Of a stretch of 42,494 nt of DNA, positions 8,912-16,779 are shown in pieces. The stretch is from positions 1 to 42,494 of the forward strand of contig WGNE01000048.1 in assembly GCA_016124645.1 (NCBI GenBank), given 5' to 3'. This stretch comes from Alphaproteobacteria bacterium (lineage in GTDB: Bacteria > Pseudomonadota > Alphaproteobacteria > Micavibrionales > UBA2020). Positions within the stretch are counted from its first letter, which is position 1, and the number at the start of each line of letters is the position of its first letter. The notes below the pieces were generated by a model. The model made no database searches. It was not told where the DNA came from and saw only the letters and a list, made by a program, of their open reading frames with translations. The position numbers and the translations under genes are program-made.

Positions 8912-10819
8912 CTAGCCCCCTTGCAGCCCGAATTTCTGCCCGATGAAGAAGGCGGTCAGCATCATCATCAGCGGCGGTTCAGCCGCTATCCGTTCGGCCT
9001 CGGGCGCCGCGGCCAGCGCGTCGAGCCAGTCCCTCACCCTCTTCGCGTCGAAAAATCCCATGCGCGCGAAAGCGGCGGAGCGCAACGTGTCCTGCAAGCG
9101 CGCGTCGAGCGCGGGCGCGCGGCTGACGGGCGGCGCGATGAAAGGGTGCTTTTGGCGCTTGTACACGGCTTCCGTCAGCAGCGGGCGCGCCGCTTCGCGC
9201 AGCACGTATTTTTCGACCATGTCGCGGATTTTCAGGTGCATGGGCATCTGCCGCGCCAGCTCGAACAGCCGGTGGTCGAGGAAGGGCACGCGGCCTTCCA
9301 CCGCATGGGCCATTTCGCAACCGTCGCCCAGCGTTTTCAGGATATACCCCGCCAACACCATCTTCGTCCAGAGATAGGAGGACTGGTTGACGACGTGCCG
9401 CGCGGCCAGCTGGCCCCCGACATCGAAAGCCGCGACGACTTCCGCATAGACGTCGCGGTGGCGCATGGCCTCTGCGTAATCATCCGCCAGCAGGGCGGTC
9501 ATGCGGCGGCCGAGCGAGGCCTTGGCCTTCAGGAACGAGGGCAGGTAGCCCAGCGCCTCCTCCACGGCCTGCGTCGGCAAGGTCTCCCCATGCGCGAGGA
9601 AAAGTCCCGCAAGCTTGCTGTTGCTCTGGTAAAGCGCGGCGCGGCGCGGCTCCTGCGCGGCGTCGAGAGCGATCATGTCCTCGCGGAAATGGGGGTAGCC
9701 CGCCAGCAGTTCGTCCGCCCCTTCCCCGCTCAGCGAGACCTTGAAGCCCGCGGCGTGGATGGCGCGGTTGAGCAGGAATTTTCCCGCAAGGTGGCCGTTG
9801 ACGGCCATCCCCTCGCTGTAATAGACCGCATCGGGAATGTAATCCACCATGTCCTGCGCGGAGACCTCGACGGCGTGCAGCTCCGCCCCCATGCGCGCCG
9901 CCATCTCCCGTGCGACGGGGAATTCGTCGTAGCCTTCCTGCGCGAAGCGCACGGTGAAGCAGGTGACGGGCGCGGCGGAGAGTTTCGCCGCCGTCGCGGC
10001 GATTGCGCTTGAATCGATGCCGCCGCTCAAGTGAAAGCAGACCGGCACGTCCGAACGCAGGCGCAGCCGGACGGCGGTTTCGAATTCCCCGCGGAACAGC
10101 GAAATCCAGTCCGCGTCGCTGCGCGTGTCTTCCAGCGGTTCTTGCGGGTAGTCGATATCCCAGTATTTTTGCAGCGTCAGATGGCCGTTTTCGAAAACCA
10201 GCAGATGCCCCGGCTGCAGCTGGCGAACGCCCTCGAACAGCGTGCGGTCGGGCGGCGTGTATTGCACGCTGCAGGCATGGAAAAGAGCGTCGGCGTCCCA
10301 TGCGGCCGCAAAGCCCGCCGCGAAAATCGCCTTGGCTTCGGAAGCGACGTAGAGCGTGCCCGCCGCGTCCTGCGCGTAGCACAGCGGCTTGATGCCGAAA
10401 CGGTCGCGCGCGGCGACCAGGCGGTTGTTCTTCGCGTCATGCAGCACCAGCGCGAATTCGCCGCGCAGTCGGCTGGTGAAGGCAAGGCCGTATTGCTCGT
10501 AGAGATGCAGGGCGATCTCGCTGTCCGAGGCGGTGCGGAAGCGGTGCCCCTGCCCCCGCAGCTCCTCGCGGATTTCCTCGAAGCCGTAGAATTCGCTGTT
10601 GACGATGATATGGAGGGTTTCATCCTCGTTCGCGATGGGCTGCGCGCCGTCGTCGAGCCCGATGATGCCGAGCCGCCGGTGGCCGAGGCCCGTATGGCCG
10701 TCGGGGGAAATCCAGAAACCCTCTCCGTCCGGCCCGCGGTGGGCCAGCGCATCCGCCGCGCGTTTCAGCCGCGCGCGTTCGACAGGAAGAGATGAGGAAA
10801 GGCTAATGAGACCACACAT
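8912..10819 (-). CDS. asnB: Glutamine-hydrolysing asparagine synthetase (class B) homologue
   Basis: At 635 residues it has both AsnB domains. The N-terminal glutaminase begins MCGLIS, so Cys2 is the nucleophile, and keeps LAHRGPDGEG and LGHRRLGIIGL. The ATP-pyrophosphatase domain has HLSGGIDSSAIAA and SGEGADELLAGY. One departure: the usual NGEIYN loop that forms the oxyanion hole reads NSEFYG, with Gly replaced by Ser. Family members make asparagine or, in biosynthetic clusters, amidate other carboxylates or form beta-lactams. The start overlaps the upstream dehydrogenase-like gene by 17 bases. The setting argues for a pathway-specific amide-forming role rather than housekeeping. Confidence 0.88.
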   Translation of the reverse strand: MCGLISLSSSLPVERARLKRAADALAHRGPDGEGFWISPDGHTGLGHRRLGIIGLDDGAQPIANEDETLHIIVNSEFYGFEEIREELRGQGHRFRTASDSEIALHLYEQYGLAFTSRLRGEFALVLHDAKNNRLVAARDRFGIKPLCYAQDAAGTLYVASEAKAIFAAGFAAAWDADALFHACSVQYTPPDRTLFEGVRQLQPGHLLVFENGHLTLQKYWDIDYPQEPLEDTRSDADWISLFRGEFETAVRLRLRSDVPVCFHLSGGIDSSAIAATAAKLSAAPVTCFTVRFAQEGYDEFPVAREMAARMGAELHAVEVSAQDMVDYIPDAVYYSEGMAVNGHLAGKFLLNRAIHAAGFKVSLSGEGADELLAGYPHFREDMIALDAAQEPRRAALYQSNSKLAGLFLAHGETLPTQAVEEALGYLPSFLKAKASLGRRMTALLADDYAEAMRHRDVYAEVVAAFDVGGQLAARHVVNQSSYLWTKMVLAGYILKTLGDGCEMAHAVEGRVPFLDHRLFELARQMPMHLKIRDMVEKYVLREAARPLLTEAVYKRQKHPFIAPPVSRAPALDARLQDTLRSAAFARMGFFDAKRVRDWLDALAAAPEAERIAAEPPLMMMLTAFFIGQKFGLQGG

Positions 10820-11735
10820 CCGGCCCCGCAGCGGAGAAGAAGAGCTTTTTGGATTCGCCGCGGCGGGAAAGGTCGAAGACGGTCTCGAAACGGTCCAGTG
10901 CGAAGACGTCGCCGAAAAGATCGTCGATGCGCAACAGGCCGGCGGCGACGAGGTCGATGCCCGCCTGGAAATCGCCGTAGCTGACGGCTTCCAGCGTGAT
11001 GTCCTTCATGACGAGATCGTTGACGCAGAAAGTGACCGGCGCGCGCTGGCGGCTTTTGAGGATGATGCGACCGCCGGGCCTGACGGCGCGGACCATTTTT
11101 TCGAAGCCCTCGCTCGTCGCCAGCGTTTCGATGATGAAGTCACAGGAGTTTTCGGCCAGCGGCATCTCCCTGTCGCAGACGGAAACCTTCATAAAGCCCT
11201 TCGCATTCAGAATGCGCTCCGTCAGGCGGGAAATGCGGTTGTCGCCGTAGATGACGCCCGTTTCACCCGGCGCGATCACCGCGTTCAGCACGGCCATGGA
11301 TGCCGCGATGGGCTCCATATAGGCGCCTTCCATGAGCGAGACGTTGTCCGGCAGCCGATAGACGGCGGAAGCGGGCGCGACGGTGAATTCGCTGAAAGCG
11401 CCGTCAAGGTCGATGCCCATCATCCGCGCCCCGGCGTAGGACGGCAGGCCGTTTTTCATTTTCCGGTCGTCCAGCGGCAGGAAAGGCATGACGGCGACGC
11501 GGTCGCCGGGCGATATGCCGGAAACGCCTGCGGACACGTCTTCGACGATGCCTGAAAACTCGTGCCCCAGCACCAGCGGGTCTTTCGAGGCGATGCGGCC
11601 CGCGGCGACTTCCATGTCCGTGCGGCACAGGCCCGCGAGCGCGATGCGGATCAGCACCCCGGCCTCGTCCCCCGCCGCCGGAAGGTCGATGTCGCGAAGC
11701 GAGACGTTATTCCCGTTTTTGACGAGGGCTTTCAT
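10803..11735 (-). CDS. Zinc alcohol dehydrogenase-like (MDR) protein with degenerate cofactor loop
   Basis: This is a medium-chain dehydrogenase/reductase fold of 310 residues, short for the family's usual 340-360. The catalytic-zinc side is recognisable: Cys37 and Asp40 in LCRTDME, His58-Glu59 in LGHEFSG, and Glu141 in YMEPIAAS. The four-cysteine structural zinc lobe is missing; that stretch has only polar residues (about 85-108). The Rossmann glycine loop, normally G-x-G-x-x-G, reads YGDNRISR (163-170). It may still bind a dinucleotide, but that cannot be assumed. The aldehyde or alcohol from the A-PCP-R enzyme is an obvious candidate substrate. It ends inside the start of asnB. Confidence 0.75.
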   Translation of the reverse strand: MKALVKNGNNVSLRDIDLPAAGDEAGVLIRIALAGLCRTDMEVAAGRIASKDPLVLGHEFSGIVEDVSAGVSGISPGDRVAVMPFLPLDDRKMKNGLPSYAGARMMGIDLDGAFSEFTVAPASAVYRLPDNVSLMEGAYMEPIAASMAVLNAVIAPGETGVIYGDNRISRLTERILNAKGFMKVSVCDREMPLAENSCDFIIETLATSEGFEKMVRAVRPGGRIILKSRQRAPVTFCVNDLVMKDITLEAVSYGDFQAGIDLVAAGLLRIDDLFGDVFALDRFETVFDLSRRGESKKLFFSAAGPDVWSH

Positions 11736-11769
11736 GTTCTAAACCACCTGTACGCGACGGGCGGCGGGC

Positions 11770-12210
11770 TTACTTGCCGCCGAAACCGCCGCCCTTGCCG
11801 CCAAAGCTCTTTTTGGTGCGGGTCGTGCGCTTGGGCGTGGAGCCGCCCTTGCCGCCCGAATTGGAATTCTTGGAGCCCGAATTGACGGACGGTTTTCTGG
11901 CAGGCGTTGAAGACTTGGAGCCGGAATCGCCCTTGCCGCCGAAGGATTGGGTCAGGCTGTTGCTGTTCTTGCTTTTCCGCTTCGCGCCGCCGCCGCCCTG
12001 AATGGACTGCACGATTTGGGTGATATTGTCATCGACCACCTGCGCGATCTGCCCGGTCAGCAATTCGTCGAGATTGGCATAGACCGACTCGCGCACCGTA
12101 TCCTCGATCGCGCGGCGGATGGTCTTGTTCTCGATCTGCTGCATGCGGTCGGCGATGACCTTTTCGATCTTCTGCGCCAGCCGTTCGGCCAGTTCGTTCG
12201 CGTTTGCCAT
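11770..12210 (-). CDS. Small basic protein with helical N-terminus and Gly/Ser/Lys-rich repeat tail
   Basis: A 146-residue protein in two parts. Residues 1-72 are charged and heptad-like, predicted helical and possibly coiled coil, ending in IVQSIQ. Then GGGGA begins a low-complexity, strongly basic tail rich in Gly, Ser, Asn, Lys and Thr, in which SFGGKG occurs twice (about residues 89-94 and 133-138) and which ends GGGFGGK. AGAGGG lies about eight bases before ATG 12210, so the start is well supported. I recognise no family. It could be a nucleic-acid-binding or structural protein. The leader-like helix, glycine break and repetitive tail next to a SelO-like enzyme also allow a modified-peptide precursor, which is only inference. 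Confidence 0.7.
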   Translation of the reverse strand: MANANELAERLAQKIEKVIADRMQQIENKTIRRAIEDTVRESVYANLDELLTGQIAQVVDDNITQIVQSIQGGGGAKRKSKNSNSLTQSFGGKGDSGSKSSTPARKPSVNSGSKNSNSGGKGGSTPKRTTRTKKSFGGKGGGFGGK

Positions 12211-12273
12211 GAAATGAGCCCTCTTCTGCTGCCTTAACTGTCTAAAGGTATTCTAATGCCAAATTATGAATAA

Positions 12274-14190
12274 TTATTTGACGGATTGCTTTTCAAGTAA
12301 ACCCGTCAATTTTAGTATTACTCCAAGTGAGTATAACTTCGCTTCCTTGAAAAGCAAAGAACTTTCCCTAAAAAATGACGCGTCGAGCTCGCCTATGTCG
12401 CATTTATTACTTAAATATATAATTTTATTATCTTTTTTGCGGGTTAATTTAAGGCTTTGCCCGCCCTGTTCGAGCGTGATGGGACCCTTTTTCAAACCCG
12501 GATCACCGAAAAAGCGAAATCCCCGGCGGTAGCCGCCCTTCCCGTCCAGTTCGGTGAAGCTGTAGCCCTGCTGATACAAGTGTACATCCGCGATGCGCCC
12601 GGCGGGATCGCGACGGCAGGAAAGTACCAGCGCCCGCATGATCTCGTCCAGCGTTTCCGGCGCAAGCTGCTGGCGCTCGGCCAGGTGGAAGGTCACCGTA
12701 TGGGGCGGGAACATGTAGAAGCGGTCCTCGTTGACGACATAGGCGCGCGCTTCCACTTCCTTCATCCGCGCCTTCGTCGCCGCCGCGATTTTTGCGTGCA
12801 GCGCGTCGTAGCGGCGCACGAAATGCAGCGCGGCGATCTTGAGCAGGGCCAGCTCCTGCTCCGACGTCACGAAGTCGCCGCCGATCGCTTCCATGACCGC
12901 GTCGTGATAGGGCTGCTCCTCCTTCGTCAGTTTTTCCTTTTTGTCGCGGAAGCGGTTTTTCAGGCTCGTGTCGGCCATCGTGAAAACGCTTTCCTCGGCG
13001 AAGAAAGTTCCGGCGCGCTTTTGCAGCGGGTAGATGCGGAAGAAGGCGGAAAAATCGAACACCGGCAGCAGGGAGGCCTGCGCGTCCTTCGACGAGAAAG
13101 CCGCCATCTTCCGGTACGTCTTGCGCGCAAGCTCTGCCCAGAGTTCGCAGAGTTCCTCCACCTCCGGGCCGAAGCGCTTGCGGATGTCCGGCGCGGCGTC
13201 GAAGCCCATGAGGGTGATGAATTTTTCCTCCAGCCTGCACTTCATGGCCGTAAGCATCGCGTCCTTCAGCGCGTCATAGGTCACGCCCGCGCGGTTGAGC
13301 CGCTTGTCCTTCGCCACCGCCTCCAGCACCAGCAGCTGGCCCAGATGCTCGTAACCGAAATAGTTCTGGTGGTGCCAGCGCGTGGAGCTGTACTGCGGGG
13401 AGCGTCCCTTGGTCGCGCAGACCGTGTCGAAGTCGATGAGGTGCCCGGCGGGCGAGATATTGCCCGGCGACCACGTGCCGTGGACGAGCCTTTCCGCGAA
13501 CTTGTCCGCCTCCAGCAGGCCGAAGCCTTTCGCCATCTTCATCATCGCGGCCTTCGTCAGCGGCTTTTTCCGCTGGAAGAGATGCGTCACCCGGTCCAGC
13601 TCGCCGCTTGTATCGACGCGGATGATCTTGCCGCGCCGCACCGGCGCGTCGCGCCAGATGACGTCGCAGGTCTCGTCCATGTCCAGCACCGCCAGCACGG
13701 CGTTGAGCCCGTTGGCGAGCGCGCCCTGCAGCCCGTCGGCGATGAGCGTCTCCCACAGGCAGCGCTCCATTTCAAGGTAGCCGTCGGAAAACCTTTTCTG
13801 CTTCGATTTGGCCAGCGGCGTCTTTTCGCCCTTGATGTTGAAAATCTTTCCCGCGTACCACGCCCGGCCCGAGCCGCCGTTGCCCGACAGCGACAGGCCC
13901 AGCGGGTCGGCCTGCCGGTCAACGTAAGCGGTGCCGACGGCCTTTCCCTCCGCATTCTTTTTCTCGATGGTGATATTGAACCCGGCCTCGATCACCGCCG
14001 CCATTTCATGGAAGGACAGGCGCTTTTTGGGCGAGAGCAGTTTGTGGAACAGCGCCGCGTTGATATAGACCGCCTTGTATTGCCGCTTGCTGCGGTAAAC
14101 GGGCGTTTTCACGAAGGTGGACGCGCCCTGCCGCCCGACCGCGCCCGGGCGCTCCCGCAGCAGTTTTTCGAGTGTCTTCAAGGTCTGCAT
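12274..14190 (-). CDS. Divergent SelO-like (protein adenylyltransferase fold) protein
   Basis: A 638-residue protein. By eye it follows SelO/YdiU across two blocks. Residues 105-155: GGSGRAW, IFNIKGEKTPLA with Lys120 at the place of SelO's nucleotide-binding lysine, then SDGYLEMERCLWETLIADG. Residues 237-255: HGTWSPGNISPAGHLIDFD lines up without gaps with SelO's HGVMNTDNMSLLGLTLDYG. There Asn244 and Asp253 match the metal ligands, but the catalytic-base Asp is Gly243. A helical region with MGFD and RKTYRKMA resembles the next SelO segment. SelO transfers AMP from ATP to protein hydroxyls. Activity here is uncertain. The last 65 or so codons are in AT-rich DNA unlike the rest. The start overlaps the upstream methyltransferase-like gene by 13 bases. 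Confidence 0.6.
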   Translation of the reverse strand: MQTLKTLEKLLRERPGAVGRQGASTFVKTPVYRSKRQYKAVYINAALFHKLLSPKKRLSFHEMAAVIEAGFNITIEKKNAEGKAVGTAYVDRQADPLGLSLSGNGGSGRAWYAGKIFNIKGEKTPLAKSKQKRFSDGYLEMERCLWETLIADGLQGALANGLNAVLAVLDMDETCDVIWRDAPVRRGKIIRVDTSGELDRVTHLFQRKKPLTKAAMMKMAKGFGLLEADKFAERLVHGTWSPGNISPAGHLIDFDTVCATKGRSPQYSSTRWHHQNYFGYEHLGQLLVLEAVAKDKRLNRAGVTYDALKDAMLTAMKCRLEEKFITLMGFDAAPDIRKRFGPEVEELCELWAELARKTYRKMAAFSSKDAQASLLPVFDFSAFFRIYPLQKRAGTFFAEESVFTMADTSLKNRFRDKKEKLTKEEQPYHDAVMEAIGGDFVTSEQELALLKIAALHFVRRYDALHAKIAAATKARMKEVEARAYVVNEDRFYMFPPHTVTFHLAERQQLAPETLDEIMRALVLSCRRDPAGRIADVHLYQQGYSFTELDGKGGYRRGFRFFGDPGLKKGPITLEQGGQSLKLTRKKDNKIIYLSNKCDIGELDASFFRESSLLFKEAKLYSLGVILKLTGLLEKQSVK

Positions 14191-14972
14191 AGCATCCAGT
14201 ACTTCGCGTTGAGGACGTGTTCGCCGATGTGTTCGTTGCCGTAGTTCTTGTTGGCGTTCAAAATCGCCTGCACCGCCGCATTGTCTGCAAGCGTGGTTTT
14301 GAAGGCCGCGCGCAGCCTCTCGAAAACGGCCAGCGCGCTTTCGTTCAGCCCCGCCATGCCGTTATCGTAGAGCGTCGAGCTCGGGTACTGGCTGAAGACG
14401 ACGTGACGCGGGGCGAGCGCGGCGATGGCGCCGAGGATGCCGTCCCCCGCCGCCCGCTTCGCCGCTGCCAGCCGCGCCGGGTCTTTCGCCAGCAGGGTCC
14501 AGCATTCCCGCACTTTCTCCGCCGGCACATGGGTATAGGCGGCGGCCCAGTCCTGCACGCGCTCGCCTTCCGGCGCGTCCGCCTGCGCGCCCGAGAGGAT
14601 CATGTCGTCAATGATGTGGTTGGACAGCATGAAATCCGCGCCCTGCGGTATCGCGTCATGGCAGGCGTGCAGCGGGCGGCAGATCCATTCGATGCGCGCC
14701 TTCGGCAGCAGTTCGGCATAGCGGGGTTTCAGCGCGTCGATGACCTTTTGCGAGGAATCGATGACGTAAAGCCGCCCCTCGTAATCCACCCGCGCCAGCG
14801 CCCGCCCGATCTTGGCCGAGGCGCCGGGGCCAATTTCTATAACCGAGCGGGACGGCGAAAATTCGTAAAAACGCAGCAGGGAATACCAGAGATGGCCGAT
14901 ATAGTCATCCCAGGCCGCGTGGTCTTCCAGATATGCGCGCGGTATTTCTTCTTGCGTGTCGATGCCGAACAT
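14178..14972 (-). CDS. Methyltransferase-like Rossmann protein
   Basis: I start it at ATG 14972, preceded by AGGGGA at good spacing; the frame extends upstream to 15017 but only through the AT-rich promoter. The protein is about 264 residues. A SAM-binding pattern is visible: VIEIGPGASAKIGRAL (motif I), then LYVIDSSQKVI with the acidic residue ending strand 2, then a loop and MLSNHIIDDMILSG. Much of the C-terminal half is helical without known motifs. A class I methyltransferase is the best guess; the acceptor is unknown. It is first in the minus-strand run and overlaps the SelO-like gene, so the two are probably co-translated. Confidence 0.6.
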   Translation of the reverse strand: MFGIDTQEEIPRAYLEDHAAWDDYIGHLWYSLLRFYEFSPSRSVIEIGPGASAKIGRALARVDYEGRLYVIDSSQKVIDALKPRYAELLPKARIEWICRPLHACHDAIPQGADFMLSNHIIDDMILSGAQADAPEGERVQDWAAAYTHVPAEKVRECWTLLAKDPARLAAAKRAAGDGILGAIAALAPRHVVFSQYPSSTLYDNGMAGLNESALAVFERLRAAFKTTLADNAAVQAILNANKNYGNEHIGEHVLNAKYWMLCRP

Positions 14973-14995
14973 GATTCCCCTGCCTGCGCTAATAT

Positions 14996-15001
14996 AGTAT
15001 A
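14996..15001 (-). promoter_or_regulatory. Candidate -10 box in divergent promoter region
   Basis: TATACT on the minus strand lies 24 bases before ATG 14972 in a short AT-rich spacer between divergent genes. No good -35 box stands at 17 bases (TTGGAT is 20 bases away). The same spacer must also serve the sulfotransferase at 15042. Confidence 0.35.
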
Positions 15002-15041
15002 GATTTAATATGTACATGCATATCCAAGATAGAGAAAACGG

Positions 15042-15794
15042 ATGACATCACGCGCCATTTTTATCCATGTACCCAAAACGGGCGGAACCTCCGTCAACGC
15101 CTTCATGGCGGACCGGATCGCCCCCGCGCGCTATATCAAGCACATCGAACAGCACGATTTCGACGAAGACGGGTTTTTCGACGGCCTCGACTATGTCTCC
15201 GGTCATGTCAGGATGGGACAGGTGCTTCCCTTCATCCGCCGGGCCGACTGGTACATGTTTTCGGTCGTGCGCGAGCCGATGGAGCAGATATTCTCCCACC
15301 TCGCATGGACGAAGGACATGTCCGCCCCGACGGCGCGGCCCAAGCACGCCAACCACCCGGTTCCCACCCGGCAGAAGTTTTACGACTTCGAGACCCTCGA
15401 CATTTCCTGTCCCGACGCGCTCAGCGCCTTCGTGCACGGCAACGCGGAATACAGGACGTTTTTCGACAATTACCAGACGCGCTACTTCCTCAACGCCTGG
15501 CACGCCGCGCCGCTGACCTATTTCGAGTGCAAGATCGCGCTGGCCAACATGAAAAAACTCGACCTCGTCGGCACCACCGGGCAGCTGGGCGAGGTGATGA
15601 AGGCGGCGGCGCGCGACCTCGGGCTCAAGCCGCCCGCAAAACCCGTGCGGCACAACGTCAACGGCTGGCGCAAGCGTTACGGCATAGACGAGACGTCGCC
15701 CCTGCTGCGCGCCGCCCTCGCCGATTTCATCAAGTACGACGAGATTCTCCACCGCGAGGCGGCGGAGATGTTCGCCCGGCGCAGGAAGAAGTGA
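15042..15794 (+). CDS. Sulfotransferase family protein
   Basis: A 250-residue protein with the PAPS-binding elements of the sulfotransferase fold. These are the 5'-phosphosulfate loop at the N-terminus, FIHVPKTGGTSV (about residues 7-18), and the 3'-phosphate motif MFSVVREPMEQIFSHL (about 72-87). This type (HVPKTGGT, VxREPxxR-like) generally sulfates carbohydrates. The C-terminus is basic. Start ATG 15042 has only a weak AG-rich site upstream. It is transcribed away from the methyltransferase-like gene and stands 7 bases before the NadR-like gene. It is not adjacent to the capsule genes 11 kb away, so a shared substrate is only a possibility. Confidence 0.78.
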   Translation: MTSRAIFIHVPKTGGTSVNAFMADRIAPARYIKHIEQHDFDEDGFFDGLDYVSGHVRMGQVLPFIRRADWYMFSVVREPMEQIFSHLAWTKDMSAPTARPKHANHPVPTRQKFYDFETLDISCPDALSAFVHGNAEYRTFFDNYQTRYFLNAWHAAPLTYFECKIALANMKKLDLVGTTGQLGEVMKAAARDLGLKPPAKPVRHNVNGWRKRYGIDETSPLLRAALADFIKYDEILHREAAEMFARRRKK

Positions 15795-15801
15795 CGCGCG
15801 C

Positions 15802-16779
15802 ATGAAAAAGACGACAGGCATGGTCCTCGGCAAGTTCATGCCCCTGCACCGGGGACACGAGCTGCTGCTCAATTTCGCCGCGAATTTCGTCGATGAGCTC
15901 TACGCCGTCACCGACTGGCAGGAGGAAATCGACGGCGAAAAGCGTTGCGAGTGGCTGCGCCGCACCGTGCCGCAGGCGCAGGTCTTTTACCTTGAAACCC
16001 CCATGCCGCAGGCGCCCGAGGACCACCCCGATTTCTGGAACATCTGGCGAAGCGCGCTGCTGGGCGCCATGCCGCAAAAACCGGATTACGTCTTCGCTTC
16101 CGAGCAATACGGCTTCAAACTGGCCGAGGTGCTGGGCGCGACCTTCATTCCCTTCGACCTCAAGCGCGAAAGCGTCGGCATTTCGGCGACGCAGATACGC
16201 GGCAACGTCTATGACCAGTGGGATTACCTTTCCGCCGCCGCGAAGCGCGACTACCTTGCGCGGGTCTGCGTCTTCGGGCCGGAATCATCGGGCAAGTCCA
16301 CGCTCGCGCGGCAGCTGGCCGAGCATTACAAGACGACATGGGTGCCAGAATACGCGCGGCTCTTCATCAAAACCAAGGGCGACCCCGCACGGGAGGACAT
16401 GATCCATATCGCCCGCGGCCAGGCCGCGCTCGAAGACGCGATGGCCCCCGCCGCCAGCCGCTGGCTGTTCTGCGACACCGACCCGCTGGCGACGACGGTC
16501 TGGAGCCGCTGGCTGTTCGGCGAGAGCCCGGAGCCCCTCGCCGCTCTCGCGCGCGAACGGCATTACCGGCTCTACCTGCTGACGGACGCGCGCCTGCCGT
16601 GGAAGGGCGACGCCGTTCGCTATTTCCCCGGCAAGGGGGATGAATTCCTCGCCGACTGCGTCAAGACGCTGGAAAGCGAGGGCCGCGCCTATGCGCTGGT
16701 CGAGGGCAGCGGCGCGGCGCGGCTGGAAAACGCCGTGGCGATTCTCGAGGCCGCGAAGGAAGAGTTTTTCAGGCTATAG
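15802..16779 (+). CDS. NadR-like NMN adenylyltransferase / ribosylnicotinamide kinase
   Basis: Two domains as in NadR but without the N-terminal DNA-binding helix-turn-helix. The nucleotidyltransferase domain has HRGH at residues 16-19 and GISATQIRG (about 126-134, the ISxTxIR motif). The kinase domain has the P-loop GPESSGKST (159-167) and a DTDPLAT segment later. Together these make NMN from nicotinamide riboside and NAD from NMN in the cytoplasm. At 325 residues it fits a NadR lacking its repressor part, so a repressor role is not expected. It follows the sulfotransferase by 7 bases. Its stop overlaps the converging oxygenase gene by 6 bases. Confidence 0.85.
   Translation: MKKTTGMVLGKFMPLHRGHELLLNFAANFVDELYAVTDWQEEIDGEKRCEWLRRTVPQAQVFYLETPMPQAPEDHPDFWNIWRSALLGAMPQKPDYVFASEQYGFKLAEVLGATFIPFDLKRESVGISATQIRGNVYDQWDYLSAAAKRDYLARVCVFGPESSGKSTLARQLAEHYKTTWVPEYARLFIKTKGDPAREDMIHIARGQAALEDAMAPAASRWLFCDTDPLATTVWSRWLFGESPEPLAALARERHYRLYLLTDARLPWKGDAVRYFPGKGDEFLADCVKTLESEGRAYALVEGSGAARLENAVAILEAAKEEFFRL

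Noticed and set aside
12457-14244. A 595-residue open frame antisense to the SelO-like gene
   Set aside because: Arg/Leu/Val-rich shadow typical of GC-rich DNA; no domain, and the minus-strand frame has recognisable motifs and a good context.
14973-15017. Upstream extension of the methyltransferase-like gene to 15017
   Set aside because: It is AT-rich promoter-like DNA; AGGGGA before ATG 14972 marks the better start.
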